Below, one piece after another: positions 1-13,380 of a stretch of DNA of 44,368 nt. The position numbers and the translations under genes are program-made. The DNA is taken from positions 1-44,368 of the forward strand of contig JABUQX010113209.1 in NCBI GenBank assembly GCA_015478945.1, given 5' to 3'. The DNA is from Trachelipus rathkii. Lineage: Eukaryota > Arthropoda > Malacostraca > Isopoda > Trachelipodidae. Positions within the stretch are counted from its first letter, which is position 1, and the number at the start of each line of letters is the position of its first letter. The notes beneath the pieces are model-generated. The model saw nothing but the letters and a program-made list of their open reading frames with translations, was not told the DNA's origin and searched no databases.

Positions 1-843
1 CTTCGGCAATCAATGGACTTATACTTTGTAGAAAATTTTAGGTAAAACTTATGCACCTATAAGTTATTTATGATAATTGTTATTGAACTATTATATATCT
101 GTTTTATATTAGAAGTTACTATATATAGTTTATGGAAATTACGAGGGGATGAATTAGGTAATTATTCTTATAATTTAGTAGGAAGACGTAATTGGCTACA
201 AAGGTGCGCGATTCATGCGACGCTGAGTATATAATTTCATTTATTGTTATATCACTACGAATTGGAGGGTATAAACTTATGCGGTATTATATATAAGGGG
301 ACGCTCATTTTATTTTCGCTAAAACCTACTCTGGTGATTATTACTAAAACCGATAATTATATAAATAGCTTGTGAAATTATATCATAAACGTTATTAGAT
401 AGTAATATATAGAACTTATAAGTAGTATGAAAATAGCGAACTTGATTCTAAGTATGTATGTTACATATACGAAAATATATTGAAATAAAATAGTTTATTC
501 TATATTATCAGGAAAGAACAAATAAATTACAAATTTTCTTAAAATTCGGTATTAGAATTTATATAATTATGGTGAGTATTAGGTGCGATAATTGTTCATC
601 TGAGTTCTCACACTAATCATTAGGTATAGGGATAGTAGGTGAAATAATATATTATAACAGTTCACGTTAATAGATATACAATAGTGTATATATAAAAATA
701 TTATTTTTTCTAGAATATTAATACGACAGCTAGTTTAAAAAAGTATAATACTCCTGAAAATCAATCATTAACCGAGTTTAATTTTAACGGATTAACGTTT
801 ATAAAATAACTGTACGTATATTAATAGACCGACACTCTTATTA
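1..843. other. AT-rich non-coding stretch
   Basis: No reading frame, RNA gene or repeat family could be recognised on either strand. The sequence is AT-rich but not a clean microsatellite, with occasional GC-containing words. It leads directly into the first large AT array. It is probably old intergenic or intronic DNA. Confidence 0.6.
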
Positions 844-1210
844 CGTACATAAATATATATTATAATATATATAATACTATAATAACTATATTAATTATGG
901 ATATTTATATATAATTTATTAATAAAGTATATATTAATTAATATATTTATATATAGTTAAGTATATAATATATTAATAATTATATATTATATTATCATTA
1001 ATATATAATATATATATATCACTATTATAATATTAATAAATATATAATAGTATATAATTATTAATATAATAATATATAATATATATTAAATATAAGATAA
1101 TATATATATTAAAGTGAAGTAATTTTGGCTATGATATATATAATATATAGGGTAATATTAATATAATTAAATTATACCTATATAATATATATATATAATA
1201 TAAGACTTAT
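844..1210. repeat. Phase-scrambled (AT)n array
   Basis: Nearly pure A/T made of short TA runs that keep switching phase (TATATAATATTAATAT style). No coding content is present. The array is self-complementary and could fold back on itself. Confidence 0.85.
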
Positions 1211-1617
1211 TACTCATATAATGGTATAATTTTTCTTGAATCTGAACAATATATTTATTTCTTCCATATAGAAATAATTAGGAAATCTAACTAAATTACT
1301 TGTTTTGTTCCAAAAATCTCCTATACCTATACCGAGTGTATTTTTTACTTATGGTAATCCGAGTTTGAGCGAGAATGTGTCACATATAACTAAGATAGTT
1401 ATATCGAGTTAGCTTTTAAGTTAAAGTACCTAGTATTATGGAACAAAAAAGTTGTATAATTATGTTTATCTACCTGTCTATGATAATTTATATTACTTTT
1501 TATGAACCTTCTAATTTATTAATTTTCTTTAATTATTATATTTATCATTTTTACACTTTTAACTTATTTTTTCCAAGCCAAAGAATGTGAAATAAGGATG
1601 GTTACTCTGATAGTAAT
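1211..1617. other. Unassigned AT-rich spacer
   Basis: Mixed AT-rich sequence between two AT arrays, with no long open frame and no recognisable motif. Confidence 0.5.
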
Positions 1618-2147
1618 TCATATTTATATATATATATACTATCATATATATATTATATTATATACTATTATATACTATAATTATATATATATAATATTAA
1701 TATTATATTATAATATTATATATTGAATTATTAATATATATACGCTATAGTTATTATTATATAGGGTATATAAAATTATAGTGGAGGATAGGTATATATA
1801 ATAATATATCAGCATACTCACCCTATTTTAGCACAACAAGAACCTATATATAAATATCTATTAATATCAACAATCTATATATAACCTCCAGGGAAATAAG
1901 CTCATACTATACCTCACTACCATGGCCCCCCTATAGCCCAATTTTATTATATATAATTAAATATCAGTATAAATATTTTAATATACTAATATATATATAT
2001 ATATATGGGGTATATACTAATTAGTAGGTTTATATTTTTAATATAACCTATATATATTATAAATAATTTAATTATATAGTGACTATTCTACTAATAATTC
2101 AATAACTATAATATATCTAATAAAATAAGTATATAATAATAAATGTA

Positions 2148-2179
<32 letters not shown>

Positions 2180-2835
2180 ATTATTAATATATATTAATCT
2201 CATTATATTTATATATAATAGTGGAGTTAATTATAATTATATATTAGTTAATTATATATATAACTAATATATAATATATTTCATATATATATATATATAT
2301 ATTTAATATTTATTAATCATTAATAATATATAATATATATATAGTAATATTTATATAATCTTAATTATTATATATATTTAATATAAATATTAATATTAAT
2401 TTATATAATAATATATTTAAATATAAATTATAAATAAATATACAATTAAATTAATAGTATAATATAAATATATAATATAAATTTATTATATAATATCCTA
2501 ATATAATATATATATATATTATATTAATATCAATATATAAATATATAGTATTAATATATAATATAATATATATAATTAATTTATAATATATATATTATTA
2601 AATAATATAATAAATAATACTATATTATATTATATATTGATATTTATTATATAATTAATATTAAAAATTATATATTTAATATATATAATACATATAATAT
2701 ATATATATTATATATAATATTATATATCATATATATATATATTATATATATATAATTATAATAATCAATAATAAATAATATAAATAATTCAATATAGAGG
2801 TAGTATATATATATATATATATATTATATATGATA
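1618..2835. repeat. Large composite AT microsatellite block
   Basis: About 1.2 kb of almost uninterrupted TA/TAA words, broken by a short C-containing island at about 1816-1940 that looks like unique sequence. It is the longest AT block in the window. Phase changes every 4-12 bases distinguish it from a clean dinucleotide repeat. Confidence 0.85.
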
Positions 2836-3109
2836 CCGTAGTAACCAGGTATTTTTCTGGGGGGGGCTGCCTGCACTTGTTCAAGCTAAGTGCGTTACAT
2901 TTAAAATGAAGTATATAATATACTCTATATTTTTGCAATTGATATATAATATTAATATGATATACTTAAACAGATATAATTAATTAATAAATAATAACTA
3001 TATAATATTAATAATATATATTTATATATATTAATATAATATATTATAATCAAATTAATATATAATTATATAATTTTAATTTATAAGTCAGTGTAAATAA
3101 CACTACATA
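2836..3109. other. Short unique island followed by AT-rich repeat
   Basis: Bases 2836-2905 form a mixed-composition island with a G8 run near 2859. From about 2915 the sequence returns to phase-scrambled AT repeat up to about 3080. No gene is seen. Confidence 0.55.
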
Positions 3110-5934
3110 GTGTGTGAGTAGTTAAATAGCTAATAAATTGATCGATATATTGAGAAAGGAGATATTAACGAAGATGTAGGGCAGATATAGGAAAGGATAA
3201 AGATAAAATTTAAGAATGGCGAATATTAGTAAAGAAAACTACTATAAAAATGACTAGTATATGTCTAAAATATACGCTAATTGTTGATAGAATAGATACG
3301 AGATGATGTCCTTTGAGACCTGAAGAAGAAAGTATAATGATAGATGGAAAGGCCGATCGATTAATCCATTTCTGAGGATAGAGTTATGTTGTGCAAATAT
3401 GAGAGAAGTAAGTATACAGACGGACATGGAAGATAATGCTAGCACAGGACAATAGGTTACGCAAGAGAGTGAGGATTAGAGGGAGTCAGGAAGAAGGAAA
3501 CGCGATGTATAATCGGCAATTGGGTAGCGTTTGTAGAGATATATAGTGAGGCTCACTATCGATCAATAATAAGTATGAATGAAATGTGCGACATAAAGCT
3601 ATTTTCCAGAGGATAAGCACTTCGGCAAGTGGACTGCATCGGCAATGTGTCCTCGCTAGGTATAAGCAGAAAAACAGCGCGATAGAGAAGGGAGTACACT
3701 GAAAACGGACAATCATCCAGTTTGATGAACTAAAGTGTTGGAGAGAGGGAAGGTGCCGGAAAGGGTATAAAAGAGAACAAATAAATAAAAGATAAAAATC
3801 GAGACATGAACTTCCCAATCCAATTAAACATATGTACAAGCAGAGAGCTCGTAATGAATTTATAGAGGTATCTCACTGACATGGACCATCTGACAAAAAT
3901 ATACGAAAGATATTGGAGAGGAGGTTTGAGAGAACACGCACCAGATATTATTATACGCACTGCCGAGAAATTTAACGAGGAGAATGCAGTAACTGAGTAA
4001 TATAAGAAAGAGGAAGGACGCCACGGGAACGCTTCTTTTATGCAAACTAGAAAAAAATATCAGGGTTCACTTGTGGGGAGAAACGATAGCTGTGGATCAA
4101 TATATTGAGCAAGCAGATTCTGTTTTTGTTAGATATTCTCTCGATACGAGGATCGTGCGTGTCAAGGAGCCAAAGGCAGCATGGGAGTGCTCTCGGTGCA
4201 ACAATATTGGACCACAAGCATGAAATGTGAGATTGGAATTATGGTTGTTTTTTAGACTTCAGAGCACCCAAGGATTATCGGATTCACAAAAGAACAAAGA
4301 CGGAAACTGGAGAGAATGATATGCAGTCAGAGATGCAGGTTTTTTTGGTGAGCCATTGAATTTCTCCAGGGAGGAGGAACAACGTGCGCGGGTAGGATAC
4401 GTCGACCTAGATTATTTCTTGGAGAGGACTAAAACTAGGAGTGTCCGAATTCGTGACTCGAACTCCGCACTGGCTGTTTATATTATATTAGACGTGGTGA
4501 TAAGGAAAAGTGAGGGAGAGACTGGGAGAATTTTGAAGGGGACATATATTGGCAAAATATTGGCGGACGATCTGAGACCAAGTTGAGAGCTAGTGGGAGA
4601 GCGATTCAGAGGTAGTAGAGAGTGTTTCGAAGGAGTTGGAGGAAGCCAGGGAATGAAGATGAAGCGTACAGCAAGACAAGATAATTAACAGTAACGCTTA
4701 ACGCAAATGAGCGCACGCGAGAGATGAGAGTAATAATGATTAATGAAGGTAGAAGAAGACAGAAACGATAATTCTGACCATGATAGAGCGTAAAAAAATA
4801 AAATGGTTAGGCGATTTTGGTTAAACAAATACTTTGTGGCGCGAGTCTTGGGTTAGTTACGTCTCCTAAGACAGGAGGATTTGCCATATATGAGACTAGA
4901 AAGTCGCGAGGGGCTGGGTGGAGCGAGAAATACGCGAAGAATGGAAAAGTGTATGGATTAGCTATGAAAGCGGTATAAACCCCATGATGAAGGAGTAGGC
5001 GACAAACGTGTGTGAAACCTAACATACTAGAAAGGCATCTACTCCACATAAAAAAAAATCTTGAGACCGAAACTCTCGACTCATTCAAGGGATTGAATAT
5101 TTGGAGTTAAAAAAATTTTTTTCTATTTTTTAAACTTTTATTAAATGTTCATTAATATTCACTACAAATTAACAGATGAAAATGTTATATGAAGGTATTA
5201 TGTCAGACACTAGCATAAAGGCGTGAACTCGGCAGGAAATTTTTCGATAAGAGTGTTAAGATAAAAGAACTATTAGAAGTTGGAATTAGTAGCAATAGAT
5301 GTACGGGAATAGTAGCAGGCTCATGAGATGAGTAATTAGGAGAGTTGGATATGGTGACTCTACCAAGAGCGGTGATACGTAAGTACAAGAATATGCAAAT
5401 AAATCCGCATAGTAATTGTAGTGATGTGCGGAGGATTGTAGATGGTGTTCAGCGAAATGCAGGACATCATTGGTAACGATGACTATCAGAAAGAGCGGGT
5501 ATGATTAAAGAAAAATTAGCAAACTAGGAGAGAATGTCGAAAAGAAGGTAATGTGGTTAGTGGGCGTAGCATACAAGGCAAGGTGGGAGACTATGATAAG
5601 AAAAGGACGCCTAAATGGGAAACCGACGAAGAGAAGCAAGATGCGCGCGCACACGGGAGATTCGGCGAATGGAGGTGATTCGGCTGTGATCTAATGGGCG
5701 GGGAGGAGATCTCAGCTCTAACCGGCAATTATTCAAACGTGAATATGATGGCTCTGTACTTAGAAAGAGATAGCAGAAGGAGATACCGTGCAGGGAGGCG
5801 CAGGAAAATGATTCTGGAGAAGACCTGCTTGCGAGCGGTATCTGACAGATGACGAATCCCTTCCTGGGAGAGGAAAGAAAGGAAAGTAAAACTCACTCTT
5901 AATTTATTCAGCGTATAGCATGTAAAAATACTGT
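3110..5934. other. Purine-rich block, no convincing gene
   Basis: The plus strand is strongly purine-rich (GA, GGA and AGAA words). Open frames on the minus strand here are rich in Leu, Phe and Ser, as expected from the complement of a purine-rich tract. The best plus-strand frame (about 4356-4586) ends near a residue string ILADDL that superficially recalls a reverse-transcriptase active site, but I could not extend that into other RT motifs. A purine-biased strand is also what the coding strand of a decayed LINE looks like, so an old plus-strand LINE is possible but unproven. Confidence 0.4.
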
Positions 5935-6345
5935 ATATATATAATGGCAATAATTTGTACTACTATATAGGCTATATATATAATATATAAACATATAATT
6001 GATAAAAGCACCGATATTTCTGTAACGCAAGTTTTAGCTATATTAAACTCAAGTAACGTATAGCCGACCTAACTTATATCACTATAAAATATATACTATA
6101 TACAAATAAGCAATACTATATCATAGGTAATCATTATGGCTGATAAATCAATTACAAATCGGCTCTAATTGAAGTAATAATATCAATTTTTAGGGTGGTA
6201 TGCAAAATTATTGACTATCTAAATTTTTAGACCTTAGTGATTGGCTGACCTTAAAGATCGTTGAGTGATATATCACAATCACTATTATATATATATATAA
6301 TATATATTACAATATTAATATATATAGAGATAATATTTTTGAGGG
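5935..6345. other. AT-rich spacer with short TA arrays
   Basis: Short TA arrays lie at about 5935-5995 and 6283-6330, with AT-rich unique sequence between them. No frame or motif was found. Confidence 0.6.
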
Positions 6346-6875
6346 TTACTTAGTATATTATGGAACTACTGAGCTCATCTCTGTCTCTTATAAGAAGGTA
6401 GCAGCTAATAACAAGTTCCTATGCTTCTTGCTGAGGGTGAATATCTCCAGACGCATATCAGATTGGCTCCAACAATAGTTTGCTCGACGTCTTGTGCTTG
6501 AGATCTTGTATCGGACGTTAAATATCGATGTCAATAGTGCCAACGCTACGCCATGTAATTCGATCTTACAAGCACGTCGTCCAACGAATTGAACATCAAA
6601 GGATTGGAACCTATAATAACGTACGCGACGACCATACCGAACATTTTACACATTGAGATGAATGGTCTCAAATATAAGTTGAATGCGATAAGGCTCAACT
6701 GTTTTATCTACTATTCGACGTCAATAATGAAACTCCTTTCGCCATATAGCTTCAAAGAGCTGATGCGCTATTATTCCACATTACTGGCTAAGAAAGAAAC
6801 ATATACTCCAATGAATCAGCCCTATACTATTGCTTCAGGGTTGGAGATTTTTTATATAAATATACAATTTTAGTT
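6346..6875 (+). other. Mixed-composition island with open frames, unrecognised
   Basis: This stretch is less AT-biased than its surroundings and has two successive plus-strand open segments. The first is about 6350-6478 (upstream frame, reading through NNKFLCFLLR and ISDWLQQ). The second is about 6570-6873, ending at TAG before a poly(T) run at about 6878-6895. The second would encode about 94 residues from the ATG at 6589. I recognise no domain. It could be exon or transposon debris, or chance openness. Confidence 0.25.
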
Positions 6876-7436
6876 TTCTTTTTTTTTTTTTTTTTCGGAT
6901 TTTTTGATGATTTTTATTTATCATGGATAGATGTTATAATCATAATGGTTATTGGCTTTAGGAAACCTCCCAAACTTCTTGTGCTCTACTCTAAGAATTA
7001 GAGTCCATTTTATCCGTGATACTCAAGTAATTTTAATCCCTTAATGGTTTATTTTATTCTAATTTATTCACTCAGTTTATACAGCGGCCACACAATATAT
7101 AACGGCAATGACGCCGACTGTATATTTAAGTTATTATAAATTATACACTCTCACTGTATTTTTTGTGTAGAGTGTGTATTTCCTACCGTTAAATAAAAAG
7201 TTCAACCAATTTTTATGATATTTGGCCAGTATATTATAAATAGATAGGAGAAGATACAAACGAAGGTTGATTAAAATATTATCAGTATATCGGTATATAT
7301 CAACGAGATGATTCAACCATACATGAATACTGTTTTATTTTTACGATTTTCTTTTCAGTGTCATTAAATTTTCAGAAAAATTAAACTTTTTACTAAGTAT
7401 TTAGTGGAAATAGTTCAATAAGAACTCTACAAAGGC
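6876..7436. other. AT-rich non-coding, poly(T) run at the left edge
   Basis: It starts with a T17-like run (about 6878-6895) and continues as AT-rich unique sequence. A minus-strand open segment at about 7134-7316 is rich in Asn, Ile, Leu and Tyr and matches nothing I know. At about 7400-7436 the minus strand reads GAFVEFLLN, discussed with the neighbouring SDR start exon. Confidence 0.45.
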
Positions 7437-7484
7437 CCCGTACTCTATTTAAAAATATAACTTTTCTGATTTTCATGTAAATAT

Positions 7485-7541
7485 GTTTCCAATTCCTCCG
7501 GCTCCTCCAGTGATCAAAACAACTTTTCCTTTGTAATTCAT
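7485..7541 (-). pseudogene. Short-chain dehydrogenase/reductase, N-terminal fragment
   Basis: The minus strand reads MNYKGKVVLITGGAGGIGN from an ATG at 7541. It contains the SDR beta1-turn-alpha1 nucleotide-binding signature (GKVVLITGG followed by a GxxxGIG-type glycine motif), which binds the NAD(P) cofactor. In classical SDRs this lies at the very N terminus, as here. The wording resembles 15-hydroxyprostaglandin-dehydrogenase-like and related arthropod SDRs, but 19 residues cannot fix a subfamily. The frame then hits TGA at about 7473-7475. In the same frame, about 50 bases on, it reads GAFVEFLLN (about 7410-7436), which fits the alpha1 continuation expected after GGIG. The interruption could be a damaged short intron or an insertion. 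ATTTTAG just upstream of the ATG could be a splice acceptor. No downstream SDR motifs (NNAG, YxxxK) were found at lower coordinates, so this is an isolated exon or a fragment. Confidence 0.6.
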
Positions 7542-8990
7542 TTTATTCTAAAATAGTATAAATATGAGAATCTTTAAAATATTATTATTCCTATTAAATG
7601 TGAACAGTGAAATACTATTTTCTTTATAGCTGTATATTGTAATTATCAAAGATATTATTTGCAATAAAACAGCCAGCATGAATTTATAGGAAATGAAGGA
7701 TCGTATTTATAAACACCACTTAGGACTAGATTTACAGAAAGAACTCTTGAGAAGCTTTTCTTAACAGAAATTACTATTTATAAACGTTAATATAATGTTA
7801 TTATATATAAATTCAAATTAATAAACTGATTGTAAATTTTAAACTCACAATGATACAATTTCAGTATAAATATATATCATCAAGCGTAAATTATATACTA
7901 TACTATATTATACTGGAATTATTCATTTATATTTTTTTCTCAAAATGATCAGCATAGTATTTATAAGGCCTCAAGTAAGTCTATCTATCAAAAAAGAAAA
8001 ACCACTCATCATGTACCATTCACTACTAATTGGTTATACCATTGGTGTCGCGACTATACTATTTTTGATCCTGCCTTATTAGTTAATTCTGGTGGTACTA
8101 GAAAACTCTTTTATTTCATCTTCCAGAAGTTTTGTGTGACGCTTCGGACTCGATCGAAATAAAGTGCATATTTACAGATGATTCAATCGAAATTCGTTAC
8201 GCTAAGTAGTAACGCTAGTATAATAATTATGTTACGCTGTTTGATTTATTATAGATAATGATATTATTATAGATTGATATATCTAGATAATTGATAATAG
8301 ACATATTATTAGATTTTATTATTTAAACAATGTGCATATATTTATACAAATTTATACTATATATAATGTTGTTAGTGTATATATCTTAATGTATGATTCT
8401 AAGTGTCTGTATAGCATTATATACACTCTCAGAGATTCCTAATAATATATCCAGATATTTATTTCATCATTGATTATATGTCATTCTATACTTTTTCTAA
8501 GGAATTTAGTATAGTATTTAATTTAATAATTTTTATTATTTTAATTTGAATTGAAATACTCTTATTAAAATTTATGGAAATGGTCATATAGTATCAATTT
8601 ATTTTCTTAATAGTTATAAATATACTTTATATCTGTGATATTTATTAATTATATCGTTAATTATATTATTCTATTATCTATCTATATAGTGGGTATAAAT
8701 TAGATGAGTTATACTGCACTAGTTCTCTATGATTCATGTCCCTCGTATCCCACCTTTTTGGAGGGGCCATCAGTGTATACTTTGTAATATATTCTTCTGG
8801 TAAAGATTTATATTTGCACAAATTCCATAATGGTATCTATTATCGGGTGACACATGAGTCTGCGAAAGAGACTAGGAGTATGACATTATTTAAAAGCATA
8901 TTAATGTTATACTAATACGAATAAGTCTCGCTATGATCCTTTAGCTCACTCTTTTTCATTTAGCTATCGCTCCGCTCATAGCTTGTCGTC
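7542..8990. other. AT-rich non-coding stretch
   Basis: No gene or repeat family is recognisable. If the SDR fragment belongs to a live gene, the left part of this stretch would be its 5' flank or an upstream intron. No promoter element could be distinguished against the AT background. Confidence 0.5.
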
Positions 8991-10930
8991 AGAGACAGAC
9001 AGTGTCGCCATGCTTTAAAGGCTGAGTTCACGGATCAACAGATATAACATTGTGAAGGACAGTTACATAGCTACCATTGCACAGATAGGTACGGAGAGCG
9101 TCAAGTGGGCGGGGCGGCAACTGGGAACATAATGATTAAAGAAATTCAGTCTCCGATAGATAGTGCTCCATTGTGATACGCGCGACGATATACGACATTG
9201 CAACGATGGGGGACTCATAATCGTTGGGTCTCTCAATGTTCTCTTGAATACTTACATTTCAATATTAAGCATAAGATGATATTGGGTGGTGCGCACTGCT
9301 AGCAACGCTGCAGTCGTCAAGACTACTGAATTATGGTTTCTTACTGAAGCACCGGGATGGCGAATATACTCTCTTAGCGCGAATTAAGAATGTTTCTGGG
9401 ATGAGGGGTATATCGTAGACCTCTTTTGTTCATTTGGGAGGGGAGACTTGTCTGTAGATATGATGTTAAAGATATCTCTATTCGTTAATGGAATATAGAG
9501 AAGGAGGACAATATGAATGGCTGTAATTTCTGCGTGGTGTGCGTCGCGGGGAGGAAATTAGGAATTACGTTGATATATAAAAGAGTGAGATCACTATAGT
9601 CATAATAGAAATGAATATAGATGTCTTGAGCGCTGGTGACACATGGGTAGTGCACGGAAAGGTTTAGATTGTTCTCTTTGTGTGTTTGTTCAGCGGGAAA
9701 GTGGCGGAGGATGGTAGGAGACATGTGGTGGCTAGGCGTGGCATTCTGTCTGGATTTGCAAGAGATGTGTATTGTTGTAGATGAGGTAGGTATTTGAATA
9801 TATAATATAGATGTAACATACCCTGTTATTCTCTACTCATATTCAAACGATTAGACAACTTATCTGAATGTGTGGTATATCTTTGTGTAGGATATAGGAT
9901 GTGTTGGTGTCTACTCATGTATAGACTGCTGCGATAGGTGGTTGTTGATCTTAAGTGTAATAGGACCGTGAATTATTAAGTTAGCTCAGTCAACGCGATT
10001 GGCTTGTACGTAGGTTCATTTTTTATAATCGACAGAATAGATTAATTGTAAAGATGGATTTGTATGATATAACCAGACTAAATGGTTGTAGTATAGAGAA
10101 CAGATGTGCTCGCGGTTGGCTGGAGGCTAGTTTATTAGTGGGAGGTTGGAGTGATTTAGTTTGTATATGATCGTGAGTAGTAGTTCTTGTATTCATTTAT
10201 CTCATTTGCAAAATTGATGTTAATGTTTCGACAATCGGACACGGAGATGGTTCTAATTATCTCGTGTGGAGGTATGGAGGAAAGTATGTTAGTACTACTT
10301 TCTGAGAGATGGTGTTGGACGATCATATGTGTTGTCGTAAGTGAGATACCCTCGTGATATATGTTTTGGGTGTTTGTCTGTAGTTGTTGAACGCGAGCTT
10401 GTTCGTAGTCACAGTGATATGTGGGATTGGAAATGGGATTTTGTGTGGTATTGTCGTAGATATATGGGAAAAGTGGTATATCTTCGAACAAATTCGCATA
10501 TTAACGGAGGAGAGGGTGTACATATAGGAGCTTTAGTAACGGTGATTAGGCAGTTTCTTAATATCGTCAGATTATTTTTATACTTGGAGTGGTGCTTGGT
10601 GTCTGTGTTACAAGTGGAATATATTGTTTGGGAAATGAGTATATGGATGTCGTCTTATGCTTAGATAAGTAATTTAGTTTGAAGCTTGACCTGTTGAATA
10701 TAGGAATGGCAATTTTGTTGTATAATAATAGATTGAAGAGGAATGGATAAGTGTGACAGGGTGCGTACTGTGGTATAGCTCATTTTGCAGTTTTAGGGAG
10801 GATTGTTGTGGTTATTGTAACTGCCTTAACGACTGACATTAATATTATGTACTGTATATTTGCTTATATTAATTAATATTGTTTATTTTTTATATTTATT
10901 ATTTTAAGAATTATTTTTGTTTTATATATA
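8991..10930. other. G/T-rich degenerate block
   Basis: The plus strand is G- and T-rich with little C, and more so to the right of 9500. Overlapping open frames near 9485-9724 (minus), 10156-10523 (minus) and 10341-10664 (plus) exist because stop codons are depleted by composition. Their translations show composition-driven residues and no domain I recognise. I annotate no gene here. Confidence 0.45.
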
Positions 10931-11225
10931 TAAAAGAGAATAGTAGGATACAGTAGTCAGGCTCTTAGTGTTATTATGTCTGATGTTGTGGGTGTTGGTA
11001 GTGAGGTGTTGATGTTTTTGTGTTGTGGGATGGGAATAGGTGTTGGTGTCATTAGGTTTATGGTTGTTGTGTTGTGGTGGGGTGTAGTGTTGTAGGGTGT
11101 GGTTGTGTGTTTGTGAGGGTGGTTTGCTGTTTGATTTCGGTCTTGTGTTGGTTGTAGTGATTTGTTGGAGAGGTGAGTGTGTGTGTGTATGAGTTTTTTT
11201 GTTATGATATTGTGTTGTAACTCTT
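10931..11225. repeat. GT-rich low-complexity tract
   Basis: Dense GTG, TTG and GGTGTTG words on the plus strand (A/C-rich on the minus strand), including a pure GT run near 11176-11190. It looks like a degenerate GT/GTT microsatellite. Confidence 0.7.
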
Positions 11226-12442
11226 CAAGACAGTATGGTAGACATTAGATGTGTCCGAGAGGAGCGAGAAATTGGAGTCGTATATCGGTTATGGTAATAG
11301 AGAGACTTAGGGGTGGTTTTCTTTAGTGATTAATTTTTTGAGAGAATAAATAGGAAGGTGCCTATAGTGTTCAAAGTAATTGGTGGTAGATTACAATATA
11401 TAAGATGTATTCTCATGGATTTTGTAGATATTTGTGTTCGATTAGTTTCGTTGATTCATATGCGTGTTTCTTCCAGGTGTTATTCTATGTTGCACCATTA
11501 GAAAGTTTAGAGATTGTAAAGTTGGTGTCTTGAGATATCGATCTGGTTGTAAATTTCCTTAGTTGAGATTTTCGTCTTGGTGATGATGATACGGATTGTT
11601 GGTGTGATGAGATGAGTGGCACGGGTGTGATCTAGGATAGCTTTATTGGTTGTTTTTCGTTTTTTTGTTAACCTATTAATAGGGGGAGTTGGTTTGCGGG
11701 ATGGTATTACTTTATCTTAGCGGATATTAGCGTAGTGTTTGCGAGGCTGTCTGCAAACAATCGGCAACTTTTACTTTTTTTTTTTCTTTTTTTATTTATG
11801 TCTCTCTCGGGTGGTAACATGTGTCTGTTGTCTCTTTGATGAATACGCGAACGCGCGAGTGGTTGAGGAGAAGGCATCAGAAACCGGAGATTCGGCGTAG
11901 TGAGGTAGGGGCGGGTATGTGATTAGTCTGAGTTAAGTTCTTTTCTGGTATTTTCGAACTAGGGAGCTGAGGGAAAATCACGTCTTCTCATATTCTCATA
12001 TGTGAGTGTGTGTGTGTTTTGTAGGTAATTCCTGTAACACTAGTTAGTAGTGCTTACATGGTTACTAGACGATTTACGATGTATCTGAGTGTTATGTGTT
12101 ATTTTACTATGCTATATGTGTATATGGTAGTGAGTTGTGGATAAGGGTTATGGATAGAGTTTTCGGAAGGAGTTTTTAGTTAATAAAGTTGTACTGATTT
12201 TATTCGGGGGATGTTTAGGATTTTTAGATTGTTCTATATTGAAACTTTAGAGTTATTTGATATTAAGAAATTTAGGCTGATGTTGATGATTTTGTGTTTA
12301 ATATGATAAATGGAATGTGTAATAAAGTGTATGTATAATGTTGCTGATATGAATGTGCTGTATTTAAGGTGTATATTAGGTATTATTATGAGGATTCGTT
12401 AATATGGTTTAATAGTTAAATTCAGTAGTATCAGATGCTTTA
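11226..12442. other. G/T-biased spacer, nothing recognised
   Basis: It continues the G/T-biased block. A T-rich run lies at about 11770-11800 and a short GT run at about 12003-12019. The words GGAGATTCGGCG near 11887 also occur in the purine-rich block near 5657, the only shared string I noticed. No gene is seen. Confidence 0.4.
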
Positions 12443-12625
12443 TTTAATATATAATATTATATTATTACATATATATATGATAATATATAATATATATATT
12501 ATATATATATATATATATATAATATAATATTATATATATATAGTATATATTTATTATTTTAATATATTATATTATATATAATATATATTTTATATATATA
12601 TTATATATATAATATAATATATATG
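12443..12625. repeat. (AT)n array
   Basis: Phase-scrambled TA repeats with no unique content. Confidence 0.85.
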
Positions 12626-13380
12626 ACTTTATCACTAAAAGTTTAGGTTGAAGGAAGAAAAATTTGGGAGAGAAAATATTTATTATAAATTATAATTTGG
12701 TGATACAAATAATTATATATATCTATCTATAGGGTCTGTATATTTGGTCTCGTATAATGTAATAATTAATAGTATTATATCTGAGGCGCAGTTACAAGGT
12801 GGTATGAAAAAGAATTTATTTCAATATAATTTCATCAACCTGTATAATGAATATAATTAATTAATATTATGAATAACGATGTATATTAGTATAGCAGTAT
12901 TATGAATGTTTGGGTATTACGCGTCAAAATTAAATATAATGATTATAATTTTACGCCTATATGATTATAGTGAGTGTACCGACAGAGTCTAAGCATAACT
13001 CAGCGTCTATTTCCTTTTTGACTTTGGCATTTAATACCTTTAGTACGATACCGTATGGATATCTTATTATCAATGCCTAAAGCAAGCTCATACTATAGAC
13101 TATTATATAGAAGTAGTATATATTCTATATTAGGTATTCTTCTTGATGGCCTAAATTGAGAATAAGATTCCCAGTTTTTCCTATATTTTACGTAAATAGG
13201 GCGAAACTCATACTTAACCTATTGTAGAGTGTTTAACTCGCAGGATTGGTCATTACTTTACACACTCTTGCTACACGTAAGATAATAGCTTTCTTTGAGT
13301 ATATATCTAATTAGAGGTATTTGTGTAGTTTATTCTGAGGTCTTCTAAAAAGAGAGAGAGAGATTCCATGTTTGTTTCTT
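12626..13380. other. AT-rich unique sequence
   Basis: AT-rich, with a short GA microsatellite near 13351-13363 just before the hairpin cluster. No open frame or motif was found. Confidence 0.5.

Noticed and set aside
4356..4586. ILADDL string as a reverse-transcriptase FADD/YADD box
   Set aside because: No neighbouring RT motif could be found in any plus-strand frame before or after it, so a chance match is more likely.
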